Source of the DNA: Propionibacteriaceae bacterium UBA6122
Lineage (GTDB): Bacteria > Actinomycetota > Actinomycetes > Propionibacteriales > Propionibacteriaceae
DNA: 12,010 nt
Assembly (NCBI GenBank): GCA_002428365.1
Contig: DIVW01000013.1
Coordinates: 435-12,444, forward strand
Reading direction: 5' to 3'
This document shows, one piece after another, positions 1 through 5,648 of this stretch (the first letter of the stretch is position 1; every line of letters starts with the position of its first letter). The notes under the pieces were generated by a model. That model ran no database searches. It was not told the DNA's origin and was given only the letters and a program-made list of their open reading frames with translations. The translations under genes were made by a program, and so were the position numbers.

Positions 1-375
1 GGCCCGGGCATGCAGGAAATGCTCTACCCGACCTCCTACTTGAAGGGGCTGGGGCTCGGCCCCTCCTGCGCACTGATCACCGATGGACGCTTCTCCGGCG
101 GCTCCTCGGGCCTGTCGATCGGACATGTCTCACCCGAGGCTGCCTCCGGTGGCCTGATCGGGCTGGTTGAAGATGGCGACATCATCGAGATCTCGATTCC
201 CGAGCGACGCATCGAGCTCAAAGTGGACGAGGCCACCCTGGCCGCCCGCCGCGCCGTCCGGGACACCGAGGGCTGGAAGCCCAAGCACCGCGTCCGCGAG
301 GTTTCGACGGCGCTGAAGGTCTACGCCTCGCTGGCGTTGAGCGCCGATAAGGGTGCGGCTCGCTCGCTTGACTAG
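1..375 (+). CDS. ilvD: Dihydroxy-acid dehydratase, C-terminal fragment (5' end outside window)
   Basis: This is the last 124 codons of an IlvD/Edd-family dehydratase, read in frame from base 1 to a TAG at 373-375. The family converts 2,3-dihydroxy-isovalerate and 2,3-dihydroxy-3-methylvalerate to the 2-keto acids of valine and isoleucine synthesis, using an Fe-S cluster and Mg2+. Visible signatures are GPGMQEML, then ALITDGRFSGG followed by SSGLSIGHVSPEAA (window residues about 24-47), the conserved C-terminal block whose serine in the DGRFSGG segment is the proposed catalytic base. The segment LVEDGDIIEISIPERR and the RR-containing tail are also typical. Full-length relatives are about 560-620 residues, so roughly four fifths of the gene lies to the left. 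The Edd branch (6-phosphogluconate dehydratase) shares the fold, but the GHVSPEAA/GDIIEI wording fits IlvD better. A HAD gene follows 39 bp downstream on the same strand, so co-transcription is possible. Confidence 0.95.
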   Translation, partial: GPGMQEMLYPTSYLKGLGLGPSCALITDGRFSGGSSGLSIGHVSPEAASGGLIGLVEDGDIIEISIPERRIELKVDEATLAARRAVRDTEGWKPKHRVREVSTALKVYASLALSADKGAARSLD

Positions 376-403
376 AGGCTCGCGGTGCCGTCGCAAACAG
401 GTT

Positions 404-409
404 GAGGTG
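404..409 (+). promoter_or_regulatory. Ribosome binding site of the HAD hydrolase gene
   Basis: GAGGTG lies 5 bases ahead of the GTG at 415. It supports this GTG as the start; there is no ATG nearby in this frame before the DADGV motif. Confidence 0.6.
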
Positions 410-414
410 ATTCG

Positions 415-1014
415 GTGATTCGCGCGCTCTTGATGGACGCCGACGGCGTCTTGCAGCGACCAGCGAAGGGCTTCCTGGCCGACTTCGCCGAACTCGGCGA
501 CGGCTGGGGGTTCGTGAAGGACATCTTCGCCGAGGAGCCCCGAACCATGACCGGCAAAGTCGATCTGGCCGAGGTGCTGGCCGAGGTGATCGAGCGCCGC
601 GGGCTGGCGATCACCCCTGCGGAGGTGATCGCCCAGTGGTGTCACATCGAGCCCGACCAAGCGATGCTTGACCTAGTGGCGCGGGCCCGGGCCGCGGGGG
701 TGACTACCGTACTGGCCACCAATCAGCAGAGCTATCGGGGTGGCTGGATGCAACAGAACCTGCCGTATGCCGACTACTTCGATCGCAGCTTCTACTCCTT
801 CGAGGTGGGCCTAGCCAAGCCTGATCCGGCCTACTTCGAGCACATCATCAGCGAACTCGGTATCGCGGCGAGCGAGGCGGTGTTCGTCGATGATCTGTCC
901 AGCAACACTCGCGGCGCCCGTCGCGCCGGTCTGCGGACGGCCACCTTCGGGTCGGGCCACCCACGATGGCTGTTGCAGCTGCGGTTGCGCGCCCTCGGCG
1001 TCCCCGGGGTCTAG
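415..1014 (+). CDS. HAD-superfamily hydrolase (HAD-IA type), substrate unknown
   Basis: This is a complete 199-residue haloacid-dehalogenase-superfamily protein, probably a cytosolic phosphatase acting on a small phosphorylated metabolite. All four HAD motifs are visible. Motif I is DADGV with the nucleophile Asp8 and acid/base Asp10. Motif II is LATNQQ with Thr102. Motif III is the lysine in GLAKPDP (Lys135). Motif IV is the pair Asp159-Asp160 in VFVDD. The region between motifs I and II (about residues 15-90) is the right size for a small helical C1 cap, as in HAD-IA enzymes. The start is GTG at 415, chosen because a GAGGTG Shine-Dalgarno lies just upstream and motif I follows immediately. 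The gene sits 39 bp behind ilvD on the same strand, and a large inverted repeat follows its stop. Motifs alone do not give the substrate; the ilvD neighbourhood is weak evidence for any link to amino-acid synthesis. Confidence 0.9.
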   Translation: MIRALLMDADGVLQRPAKGFLADFAELGDGWGFVKDIFAEEPRTMTGKVDLAEVLAEVIERRGLAITPAEVIAQWCHIEPDQAMLDLVARARAAGVTTVLATNQQSYRGGWMQQNLPYADYFDRSFYSFEVGLAKPDPAYFEHIISELGIAASEAVFVDDLSSNTRGARRAGLRTATFGSGHPRWLLQLRLRALGVPGV

Positions 1015-1040
1015 CAGCGGGTGGACGGCGCGCGCCTCGA

Positions 1041-1129
1041 CCCTTCGACAGGCTCAGGGAACTGCTCTGGCTCAGCGACCACAGATCCCTGAGCCCGCCC
1101 CACCACAGATCCCTGAGCCTGTCGAAGGG
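1041..1129. repeat. REP-like inverted repeat, 20-bp perfect arms, with a nested inner stem
   Basis: The left arm 1041-1060 (core TTCGACAGGCTCAG at 1044-1057) is the exact reverse complement of the right arm 1110-1129, separated by 49 bases. Inside the loop, GGCTCAG (1069-1075) pairs with CTGAGCC (1089-1095), giving a nested stem. A 17-bp direct repeat beginning CCACAGATCC also occurs at 1079-1095 and 1103-1119. The element fills the gap between the HAD and alcohol dehydrogenase genes, both on the + strand. The same 24-bp arm (1041-1064) recurs inverted at 9206-9229 without a mismatch and at 7462-7485 with one. It could form a large hairpin or cruciform that terminates or attenuates transcription between the two genes, but there is no T tract, so that is inference. 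Confidence 0.9.
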
Positions 1130-1207
1130 ACGCCAAACCCACTCACCGACGATCTCAGCAGGGACGATCTCGACGCCACCGGCCAGCAGCGGTGATAGAA
1201 CCAAGCC

Positions 1208-2236
1208 ATGCGAGCAGTGGTGTACGAATCGGTGGGCGGACCGCTTGAAGTGCGGGAGATGCCCGAGCCGACCTGTCCGGCCGACGGCGCGGTGGTGGCG
1301 GTCGAGGCGACCGGCATCTGCCGCTCAGATTGGCACGCCTGGCGCGGGCATGACCCGGTGCCGCTGCCGATGATCCCCGGCCACGAGTTCGCCGGCGTGG
1401 TGGCCGAAATTGGTCCGGACGTCCGCGACTTCGCCGTCGGTGACCGAGTCACCGTCCCGTTCGTCAACGCCTGCGGCCAGTGTTCCTGGTGTCGGGACGG
1501 CCAGGGCCAGGTGTGCCCCGACCAGACCCAGCCGGGTTTCACCCACCACGGCTCCTACGCCGAATTGGTGGCCGTACGAGCTGCTGATTTCAACCTAGTC
1601 CGGCTCCCGTCGCAGGTGGACGCGGTCACTGCGGCGGCGCTGGGCTGCCGGTTCGCCACCGCCTTCCACGCCCTCACCGCCCAAAGCCGACCGACTGCCG
1701 AAGACTGGGTGGTGGTGTTCGGCTGCGGCGGAGTGGGGCAGTCAGCGATCCTGATCGCCAAGGCGCTGGGCGCCCGAGTTGTTGGCGTAGACCCCTCGGC
1801 AGCAGCGCGGGAGTTGGCCACCGAGTTGGGGGCTGACGCCGTCTTTGCCGAGGCCGACCTCGCCGGGCTGCTGACCCTCACCGGGGGCGCTGCGGTGAGC
1901 ATCGATGCCCTCGGCAGCCCGGCTACTGCGGCCGCCTCGGTCCGGGTGCTACGTCGGCGCGGTCGTCACGTCCAGGTTGGGCTGATGTTGGGGGACGCCG
2001 CGACCGCACCGCTGCCCTGGGGTGAGCTGGTCGCCAAAGAACTCGAAGTCGTCGGCAGCCATGGAATGGCCGCAGCCGACTACCCGGAGATGTTGGCCAT
2101 GCTCGCCGATGGCCGTCTCGACATCTCCCGCCTCCTTGGGCGAGTGGTCAGCCTTGAAGAGGCCCCAGCCGAGCTGGCCGCAATGGACCAACTAGTCGCC
2201 ATCGGCGCCGGAGTGGTGGTCGCCAAGCTCACCTAG
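1208..2236 (+). CDS. Zinc-dependent alcohol dehydrogenase family protein (MDR superfamily)
   Basis: This is a complete 342-residue medium-chain dehydrogenase/reductase, expected to oxidise an alcohol or reduce an aldehyde with a nicotinamide cofactor. Catalytic zinc ligands are visible: Cys38 in GICRSDWH, His59-Glu60 in PGHEFAG, and probably Cys147 in LGCRFATAF. The structural-zinc lobe has its four cysteines at 89, 92, 95 and 103 (CGQCSWC, then C). The Rossmann motif GCGGVG spans 172-177, and an acidic Asp195 ends the second beta strand, which usually favours NAD(H) over NADP(H). The GHDP, QPGFTH and GCRFATAF wording resembles an MDR subgroup of uncharacterised bacterial alcohol dehydrogenases (the Zn_ADH6-like group, from memory). 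Start is ATG 1208 with only a weak GGTGAT about 11 bases upstream; MRAVVYE is a normal MDR N-terminus. Substrate cannot be told from the sequence, and no neighbouring gene suggests one. Confidence 0.93.
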   Translation: MRAVVYESVGGPLEVREMPEPTCPADGAVVAVEATGICRSDWHAWRGHDPVPLPMIPGHEFAGVVAEIGPDVRDFAVGDRVTVPFVNACGQCSWCRDGQGQVCPDQTQPGFTHHGSYAELVAVRAADFNLVRLPSQVDAVTAAALGCRFATAFHALTAQSRPTAEDWVVVFGCGGVGQSAILIAKALGARVVGVDPSAAARELATELGADAVFAEADLAGLLTLTGGAAVSIDALGSPATAAASVRVLRRRGRHVQVGLMLGDAATAPLPWGELVAKELEVVGSHGMAAADYPEMLAMLADGRLDISRLLGRVVSLEEAPAELAAMDQLVAIGAGVVVAKLT

Positions 2237-2303
2237 CCGCCGCCTGCCCATCCGCCGTCACCCAGACGCCGCCTGAAGGTAACAACCGTGCCGCACGTCA
2301 GCC

Positions 2304-2344
2304 CTAAGCTCACGTCCGCCTTAAACTCGCCACCGCCCTAAACT
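2304..2344 (+). repeat. Degenerate 17-bp phased repeat (TAARCT three times) upstream of the DUF3422 gene
   Basis: TAAGCT at 2305, TAAACT at 2322 and TAAACT at 2339 are spaced exactly 17 bp apart. The first two 17-bp units (2304-2320, 2321-2337) match at 12 of 17 positions, both ending CCGCC, and the third is partial. Each hexamer fits the actinobacterial -10 pattern TANNNT, so one may be a promoter for the gene starting at 2376; no good -35 box is visible. The rest of the 139-bp gap (2237-2375) shows nothing else I can name. Confidence 0.5.
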
Positions 2345-2375
2345 GGGGCCCTCCGCTGCTTGATTCGAGAAACAA

Positions 2376-3662
2376 ATGGCCCTCGACTTTTCCACTTGGA
2401 CGCCGCACCCACACCGCGCGGCACTGCTGGCCGAAATCCACGCCCGCCCGTTCCGTCCGACCTCAACCCCGGCACGGTTCCTTCGGTTCGCCTTTCTGAC
2501 CACGGTCGAACAGGCCACCGCAGCACGGGGTCGGGTCGCTGAACTGTGTATCGCGGCTGGCGAATTGCCGCCCGGTCCGGCGACCAAACACCACCGGGCC
2601 ACCCTCCCCGGGGTTGGTGGGCTCCCGTTGGAGCTGACCTACGAACAGCACGGCGAGTTCGTCACCTTCGATTTCACCTTCTCCGGCACCGACGTGCCCT
2701 TCACCCCTGAGGCCGGGCAGATCGCCCACCTACTCCCCGACATAGGCGAGCCGGGTCAGCACATCGTCTCGGTCGATCTCTGCCTGGCCTCCTTTGGCAC
2801 CGAATTTCGCGCTCCCTTTGATCAGGCGAGCCTGGCCGCCTCGAAGGTGCGCAAAGGCGCGGCCGTTATCGCTTCAGACTTCCGGGCCGATTCGGCCGGC
2901 TTCGTGCGCTGGCTGGTCATCAACAAAGACCTGGACGAGAACGCCGCGGGTGCGCTGTGCCAGCGAGTGATCGAGATCGAGACCTACCGCACGCTCGCCC
3001 TGCTGGGCTTGCCCGAAGCGATTCGCCTGGCGCCGCACACTGCCCGCATCGAGTGGGAGTTGGCCGAGATTTCTGCGGCCATGTCTGGCTCCCAGGGTTA
3101 CGCCGAAGACACCGCTCTGCTGATTCAGCTGACCAAGCTGGCCGCTGATCTGGAGGCCGATGTGGCCGCCTCTGCCTACCGCTTTGGGGCCACCCGCGCC
3201 TACGACGACATCGTCACCCAAAGGCTGCGCGCGGTTGGTGAGGAGAGCGTCGGCAACTATTCGACCATCACCAGCTTCCTGACCCGGCGGAGCACGCCAG
3301 CGCTGCGAACCTGCCGCTCAATCGAGCAGCGCCAAGCCGAGCTGTCCAAGAAGCTGTCGCGGGGCGCCAACCTGCTGCGCACCCGGGTGGACGTCGAGAT
3401 CGAGCAGCAGAACTCCGAACTGCTCCACTCGATGAACGCCCGCGCCTCGATGCAGCTTCGCCTTCAGCAGACGGTGGAAGGTCTGTCGGTGGCGGCGATC
3501 AGCTACTACGTGGTCAGCCTGCTGGGCTATGTCTTCAAGGCGATGACCGAAGCTGGCTGGCCGATCGACCCCAACATCGCCATGGGCATCAGCGTCCCGT
3601 TCGTGCTGGTGGGCATTTGGTGGCTGGTGCGGCGCGTCCGGCGACGCCATTCTGAAGACTGA
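2376..3662 (+). CDS. DUF3422 family protein, C-terminally membrane-anchored
   Basis: This is a complete 428-residue protein of the DUF3422 family, whose function is unknown. The family hallmark is at the N-terminus: HPHRAALLAEIHARPF (residues 11-26), followed by PARFLRFAFLT. The middle (about 27-330) is soluble and mixed alpha/beta by appearance. Residues about 305-365 are rich in charged and Gln residues and look helical, possibly a coiled coil. They lead into the conserved QQTVEGLSVAAISYY block and two hydrophobic segments, about 370-387 and 401-418. A very basic tail (VRRVRRRHSED) suggests the C-terminus is cytoplasmic. This two-helix C-terminal anchor is what I recall for the family. The start ATG 2376 is preceded by GAGA five bases upstream. 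The gene is co-directional with the alcohol dehydrogenase 139 bp upstream but probably has its own promoter, and it ends 4 bp from the convergent aminotransferase gene. Confidence 0.88.
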   Translation: MALDFSTWTPHPHRAALLAEIHARPFRPTSTPARFLRFAFLTTVEQATAARGRVAELCIAAGELPPGPATKHHRATLPGVGGLPLELTYEQHGEFVTFDFTFSGTDVPFTPEAGQIAHLLPDIGEPGQHIVSVDLCLASFGTEFRAPFDQASLAASKVRKGAAVIASDFRADSAGFVRWLVINKDLDENAAGALCQRVIEIETYRTLALLGLPEAIRLAPHTARIEWELAEISAAMSGSQGYAEDTALLIQLTKLAADLEADVAASAYRFGATRAYDDIVTQRLRAVGEESVGNYSTITSFLTRRSTPALRTCRSIEQRQAELSKKLSRGANLLRTRVDVEIEQQNSELLHSMNARASMQLRLQQTVEGLSVAAISYYVVSLLGYVFKAMTEAGWPIDPNIAMGISVPFVLVGIWWLVRRVRRRHSED

Positions 3663-3669
3663 GGCCTCA
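3660..3669. other. Palindrome TGAGGCCTCA carrying the stop codons of both convergent genes
   Basis: The 10-bp perfect palindrome starts with the TGA of the DUF3422 gene and, read on the other strand, with the TGA of the aminotransferase gene. An alternative small stem, GACTG (3657-3661) with CAGTC (3671-3675), overlaps it. There is no room or T tract for a normal terminator between the two genes. Confidence 0.8.
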
Positions 3670-4848
3670 CCAGTCGAAGGCGCGGGCCAACCGCGTCAGA
3701 CCCTCAGCGATCACGTCCGGAGTGTTGGTGACGAACGACAGCCGCATCGTGGAGTGGTCTGGGTCGGCGGCATAGAACGGCCAGCCCGGCACGAAGGCCA
3801 CGCCAGCATCGATTGCGCGCGGCAACACCTCGGCTGTGTTCACTGTGCCGCCCAACTCGGCCCACAAGAACATGCCGCCTTCTGGACGGTTCAGCTTCGC
3901 CGTGGCCGGCAGCAGCGGCAACAGACCGTCAACCATTGCGTCGCGGCGCTGCCCGTAGGCCGCGGCCACTTTCGCGATGTGGGCGTCCAGGTCGCAGTTG
4001 GCCAGATAGTGCGCCACCGCCAGCTGATCAGTCACCGCGGTCTGCAACCCAACTGCCTGCTTGCCGACTTCCAGCGCCCGCAGGATCGGGCCTTCGGCTC
4101 GCAGCCAGCCGATCCGCACCCCGGGGGCCATCGTCTTCGAAGCCGAGTTCTGCAGGACGGTCTGCGCGGCCATCCCCGGCAAGGCCGCCAACGGCGCCAC
4201 CGGATCCCCGTCGAAGCGCAGCTCGCCGTAGGGGTCGTCCTCCAATAGCGGCGTGCCGGTGCGCAACAGGATTTCGGCCACCGCTTCGCGGCGGGTGGCG
4301 GGCATCGTCCGTCCGGTCGGGTTCTGGAAGTTGGGCACCAGGTAGACGAACTTCGGCCGGTGCTCAGCGATGGCTGCGGCCAGTTCGTCGGGCAGCACGC
4401 CAGCATCATCACTGGCCACCGACACCAGACGAGCGCCGGCCAGGCTGAAGGCCTGCACCGCGGCCAGGTAGGTGGGTTGCTCGACCAGCACCACATCGCC
4501 AGCATCCAGCAGGGCCATGCCCACCAGGAACAGGCCCTCCTGCGAGCCCGAGGTCACCTGAATGTCCTCAGCTGTGGTCGGTAGCTGCCGGTTCAACCGC
4601 GCCGCCACCTGCTCGCGCAATTCGGGTTCCCCTGGCGTGCTGGCGTACTGCAGGGCCCGCTTGGCCTGATGGGTGAGGACGTAGTCGAACGCGGCCGCGA
4701 AGTCGTCGGTCTCGAACAGGTTTGCGTCCGGGATGCCACCGGCGAAGGAGATCACCTCTTCGCGCCCGACCACGGACAGAATGTCGCGCACCGGCGAACT
4801 CTTGACTTCGGCAAAACGGGTGGACAGACGGAAACCGGACGCATTCAC
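3667..4848 (-). CDS. PLP-dependent class I/II aminotransferase (LysN/MocR-catalytic-domain type)
   Basis: This is a 393-residue fold-type I aminotransferase. It resembles 2-aminoadipate/aromatic/branched-chain aminotransferases of the LysN-ARO8-like group and the catalytic half of MocR regulators, but it has no helix-turn-helix domain. With Met1 at 4848, the N-terminal SSPVRDILSV and ISFAGGIP are typical. NPTG includes Asn176, EDDPYGEL gives Asp204 and Tyr207 (pyridine-nitrogen and O3' contacts), SASKTMAPGVRIGW carries the Schiff-base Lys238, and MRLSF has the carboxylate-binding Arg369. The frame stays open to a GTG at 4926, which would give 419 residues. That GTG lies inside the stem of the hairpin ending the upstream gene, and the extra 26 residues (rich in Arg and Ser) have no place in the family, so I prefer GTG 4848. 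No clear Shine-Dalgarno precedes 4848. Amino-acid specificity is not decidable from sequence; a role in branched-chain, aromatic or lysine metabolism is possible. Confidence 0.9.
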   Translation of the reverse strand: MNASGFRLSTRFAEVKSSPVRDILSVVGREEVISFAGGIPDANLFETDDFAAAFDYVLTHQAKRALQYASTPGEPELREQVAARLNRQLPTTAEDIQVTSGSQEGLFLVGMALLDAGDVVLVEQPTYLAAVQAFSLAGARLVSVASDDAGVLPDELAAAIAEHRPKFVYLVPNFQNPTGRTMPATRREAVAEILLRTGTPLLEDDPYGELRFDGDPVAPLAALPGMAAQTVLQNSASKTMAPGVRIGWLRAEGPILRALEVGKQAVGLQTAVTDQLAVAHYLANCDLDAHIAKVAAAYGQRRDAMVDGLLPLLPATAKLNRPEGGMFLWAELGGTVNTAEVLPRAIDAGVAFVPGWPFYAADPDHSTMRLSFVTNTPDVIAEGLTRLARAFDW

Positions 4849-4915
4849 AGCAGCGATGGTTTCACGCCGTCTGCGATGCGCCCGGGACCGTCCGATTAGT
4901 GGTGAGGCCGGTCGG

Positions 4916-4944
4916 CTGGCCCGCACAGTGTGGGTGCGGGCCAG
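4916..4944 (-). terminator. Hairpin terminator of the FMN reductase gene
   Basis: An 11-bp perfect inverted repeat (CTGGCCCGCAC at 4916-4926, GTGCGGGCCAG at 4934-4944, 7-base loop) begins 9 bp beyond the stop codon of the reductase gene. The stem is very GC-rich and is not followed by a T tract, as is common for actinobacterial terminators. Its position implies that the aminotransferase gene downstream on the same strand is expressed separately or only by read-through. Confidence 0.65.
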
Positions 4945-4953
4945 CGACCTCGG

Positions 4954-5535
4954 CTACGCCGCCTGCTCGCCGCGGTTGGGAGTGTCGGCCAGGTTGCGAG
5001 TCACGAAGTCGGAGAACGCGCCCAGATAGCTGCTCAGGAATGCCTTCGTGTCTTCGCTGTGCACCGTGCCGTCCTCGCCATAAACCTCGGGCGAGACGGT
5101 CAGATAGGCCTCCGGCTGGCCGAGCTGCGGCACGTCCAGGAAGCCCAAGACCGTGCGCATCGCCGACTGCATTACTGCCGTACCGATGGCCCCGATGGAC
5201 GCCCCCAGCACTGCGGTCGGCTTGCCAGCGAACGAGTTCTGGCCCCACGGACGCGAGCCCCAGTCCAGGGCATTCTTCAGCGGGCCGGGGATCGAGCGGT
5301 TGTATTCGGGGGAGATGATCAGCAGGCCATCGGCTGATTCGATCGCCTGCTTGAAGGCCACCACCGGGGCGGGCAGCTTGGCCTCGAGGTCGGTGTTGTA
5401 GAGCGGTAGCTCGCCGATACCGATCTCGAAGAACTCCAGTTCAGCGGGGGCGAGCTTGATCAGGGCCTTCGACAGGCGGCGGTTGATCGAGGTGCTGGAG
5501 AGACTGCCGATGAGGTAGCCAATGCGGTAGGTCAT
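4954..5535 (-). CDS. NAD(P)H-dependent FMN reductase (flavodoxin-like fold)
   Basis: This is a complete 193-residue protein of the NADPH-dependent FMN reductase family (azoreductase/chromate-reductase/SsuE-like). It is a soluble flavoprotein that passes hydride from NAD(P)H via FMN to quinones, azo compounds, metal ions or free flavin. Near the N-terminus, IGSLSSTSINRRL is the FMN-phosphate loop. ISPEYNRSIPGPLKNALDW in the middle is the family signature around the isoalloxazine, and GKPTAVLGASIGAIGTA follows as the next core strand and loop. The open frame extends upstream to 5580, but ATG 5535 is chosen. AAGGAG sits 6 bases before it, and the extra 15 residues (MVERSTKRPLNKENL) do not belong to the fold. 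The gene is divergent from a YcxB-like membrane-protein gene; the 113-bp gap between them contains two palindromes that may be operators. The natural acceptor cannot be predicted. Confidence 0.92.
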   Translation of the reverse strand: MTYRIGYLIGSLSSTSINRRLSKALIKLAPAELEFFEIGIGELPLYNTDLEAKLPAPVVAFKQAIESADGLLIISPEYNRSIPGPLKNALDWGSRPWGQNSFAGKPTAVLGASIGAIGTAVMQSAMRTVLGFLDVPQLGQPEAYLTVSPEVYGEDGTVHSEDTKAFLSSYLGAFSDFVTRNLADTPNRGEQAA

Positions 5536-5541
5536 GAGGTT

Positions 5542-5547
5542 CTCCTT
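5542..5547 (-). promoter_or_regulatory. Strong Shine-Dalgarno of the FMN reductase gene
   Basis: The minus strand reads AAGGAG here, 6 bases before ATG 5535. This is the best ribosome binding site in the window, and it decides the start against the longer frame beginning at 5580. Confidence 0.85.
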
Positions 5548-5563
5548 ATTGAGGGGTCGCTTA

Positions 5564-5577
5564 GTAGAACGTTCAAC
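5564..5577. promoter_or_regulatory. Imperfect palindrome, possible operator of the FMN reductase gene
   Basis: GTAGAACGTTCAAC is a 14-bp inverted repeat with a perfect 8-bp centre (GAACGTTC, 5567-5574) and one mismatched pair. It lies 29 bp upstream of the reductase ATG on the minus strand, the place for an operator. Reductases of this family are often controlled by small dimeric repressors (TetR, MarR or HxlR type), but no regulator gene is in the window, so the role is inference. Confidence 0.35.
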
Positions 5578-5591
5578 CACTGCCAGAGATT

Positions 5592-5622
5592 CCCCAACCC
5601 TCGACGGGAGCGTGGGTTGGGG
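5592..5622. repeat. 9-bp perfect inverted repeat in the divergent promoter region
   Basis: CCCCAACCC (5592-5600) and GGGTTGGGG (5614-5622) are exact reverse complements with a 13-base spacer. They lie between the divergent starts at 5535 and 5649. The pair could be a regulator site shared by both genes or a hairpin. The right arm overlaps where the -35 region of the + gene would fall. Confidence 0.6.
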
Positions 5623-5636
5623 CGCTACTGCACCGC

Positions 5637-5642
5637 TAACGT
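5637..5642 (+). promoter_or_regulatory. Candidate -10 box (TAACGT), possibly leaderless promoter
   Basis: TAACGT ends 6 bases before ATG 5649, and no Shine-Dalgarno lies between. This spacing is what a leaderless actinobacterial transcript would show, with transcription starting at or next to the ATG. No good -35 hexamer is seen at the usual distance. Confidence 0.35.
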
Positions 5643-5648
5643 GTGGGC

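Noticed and set aside
848..1373. Open frames of 101-135 residues on both strands across the gap after the HAD gene
   Set aside because: They read through the REP-like repeat, which translates into strings such as FDRLRE, LSLSKG and EPVEG. They overlap real genes at both ends and have no ribosome binding site; these are typical spurious repeat-derived proteins.
4032..4505. 157-residue minus-strand frame inside the aminotransferase gene
   Set aside because: It is an out-of-frame shadow, rich in Arg, Trp, Pro and Ser, as expected from reading GC-rich coding DNA in the wrong frame; the overlapping frame has all the PLP-enzyme motifs.
5536..5580. N-terminal extension of the FMN reductase (15 extra codons)
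   Set aside because: A strong AAGGAG lies inside the extension, placed correctly for ATG 5535, and the extra residues do not match the flavodoxin-like fold.
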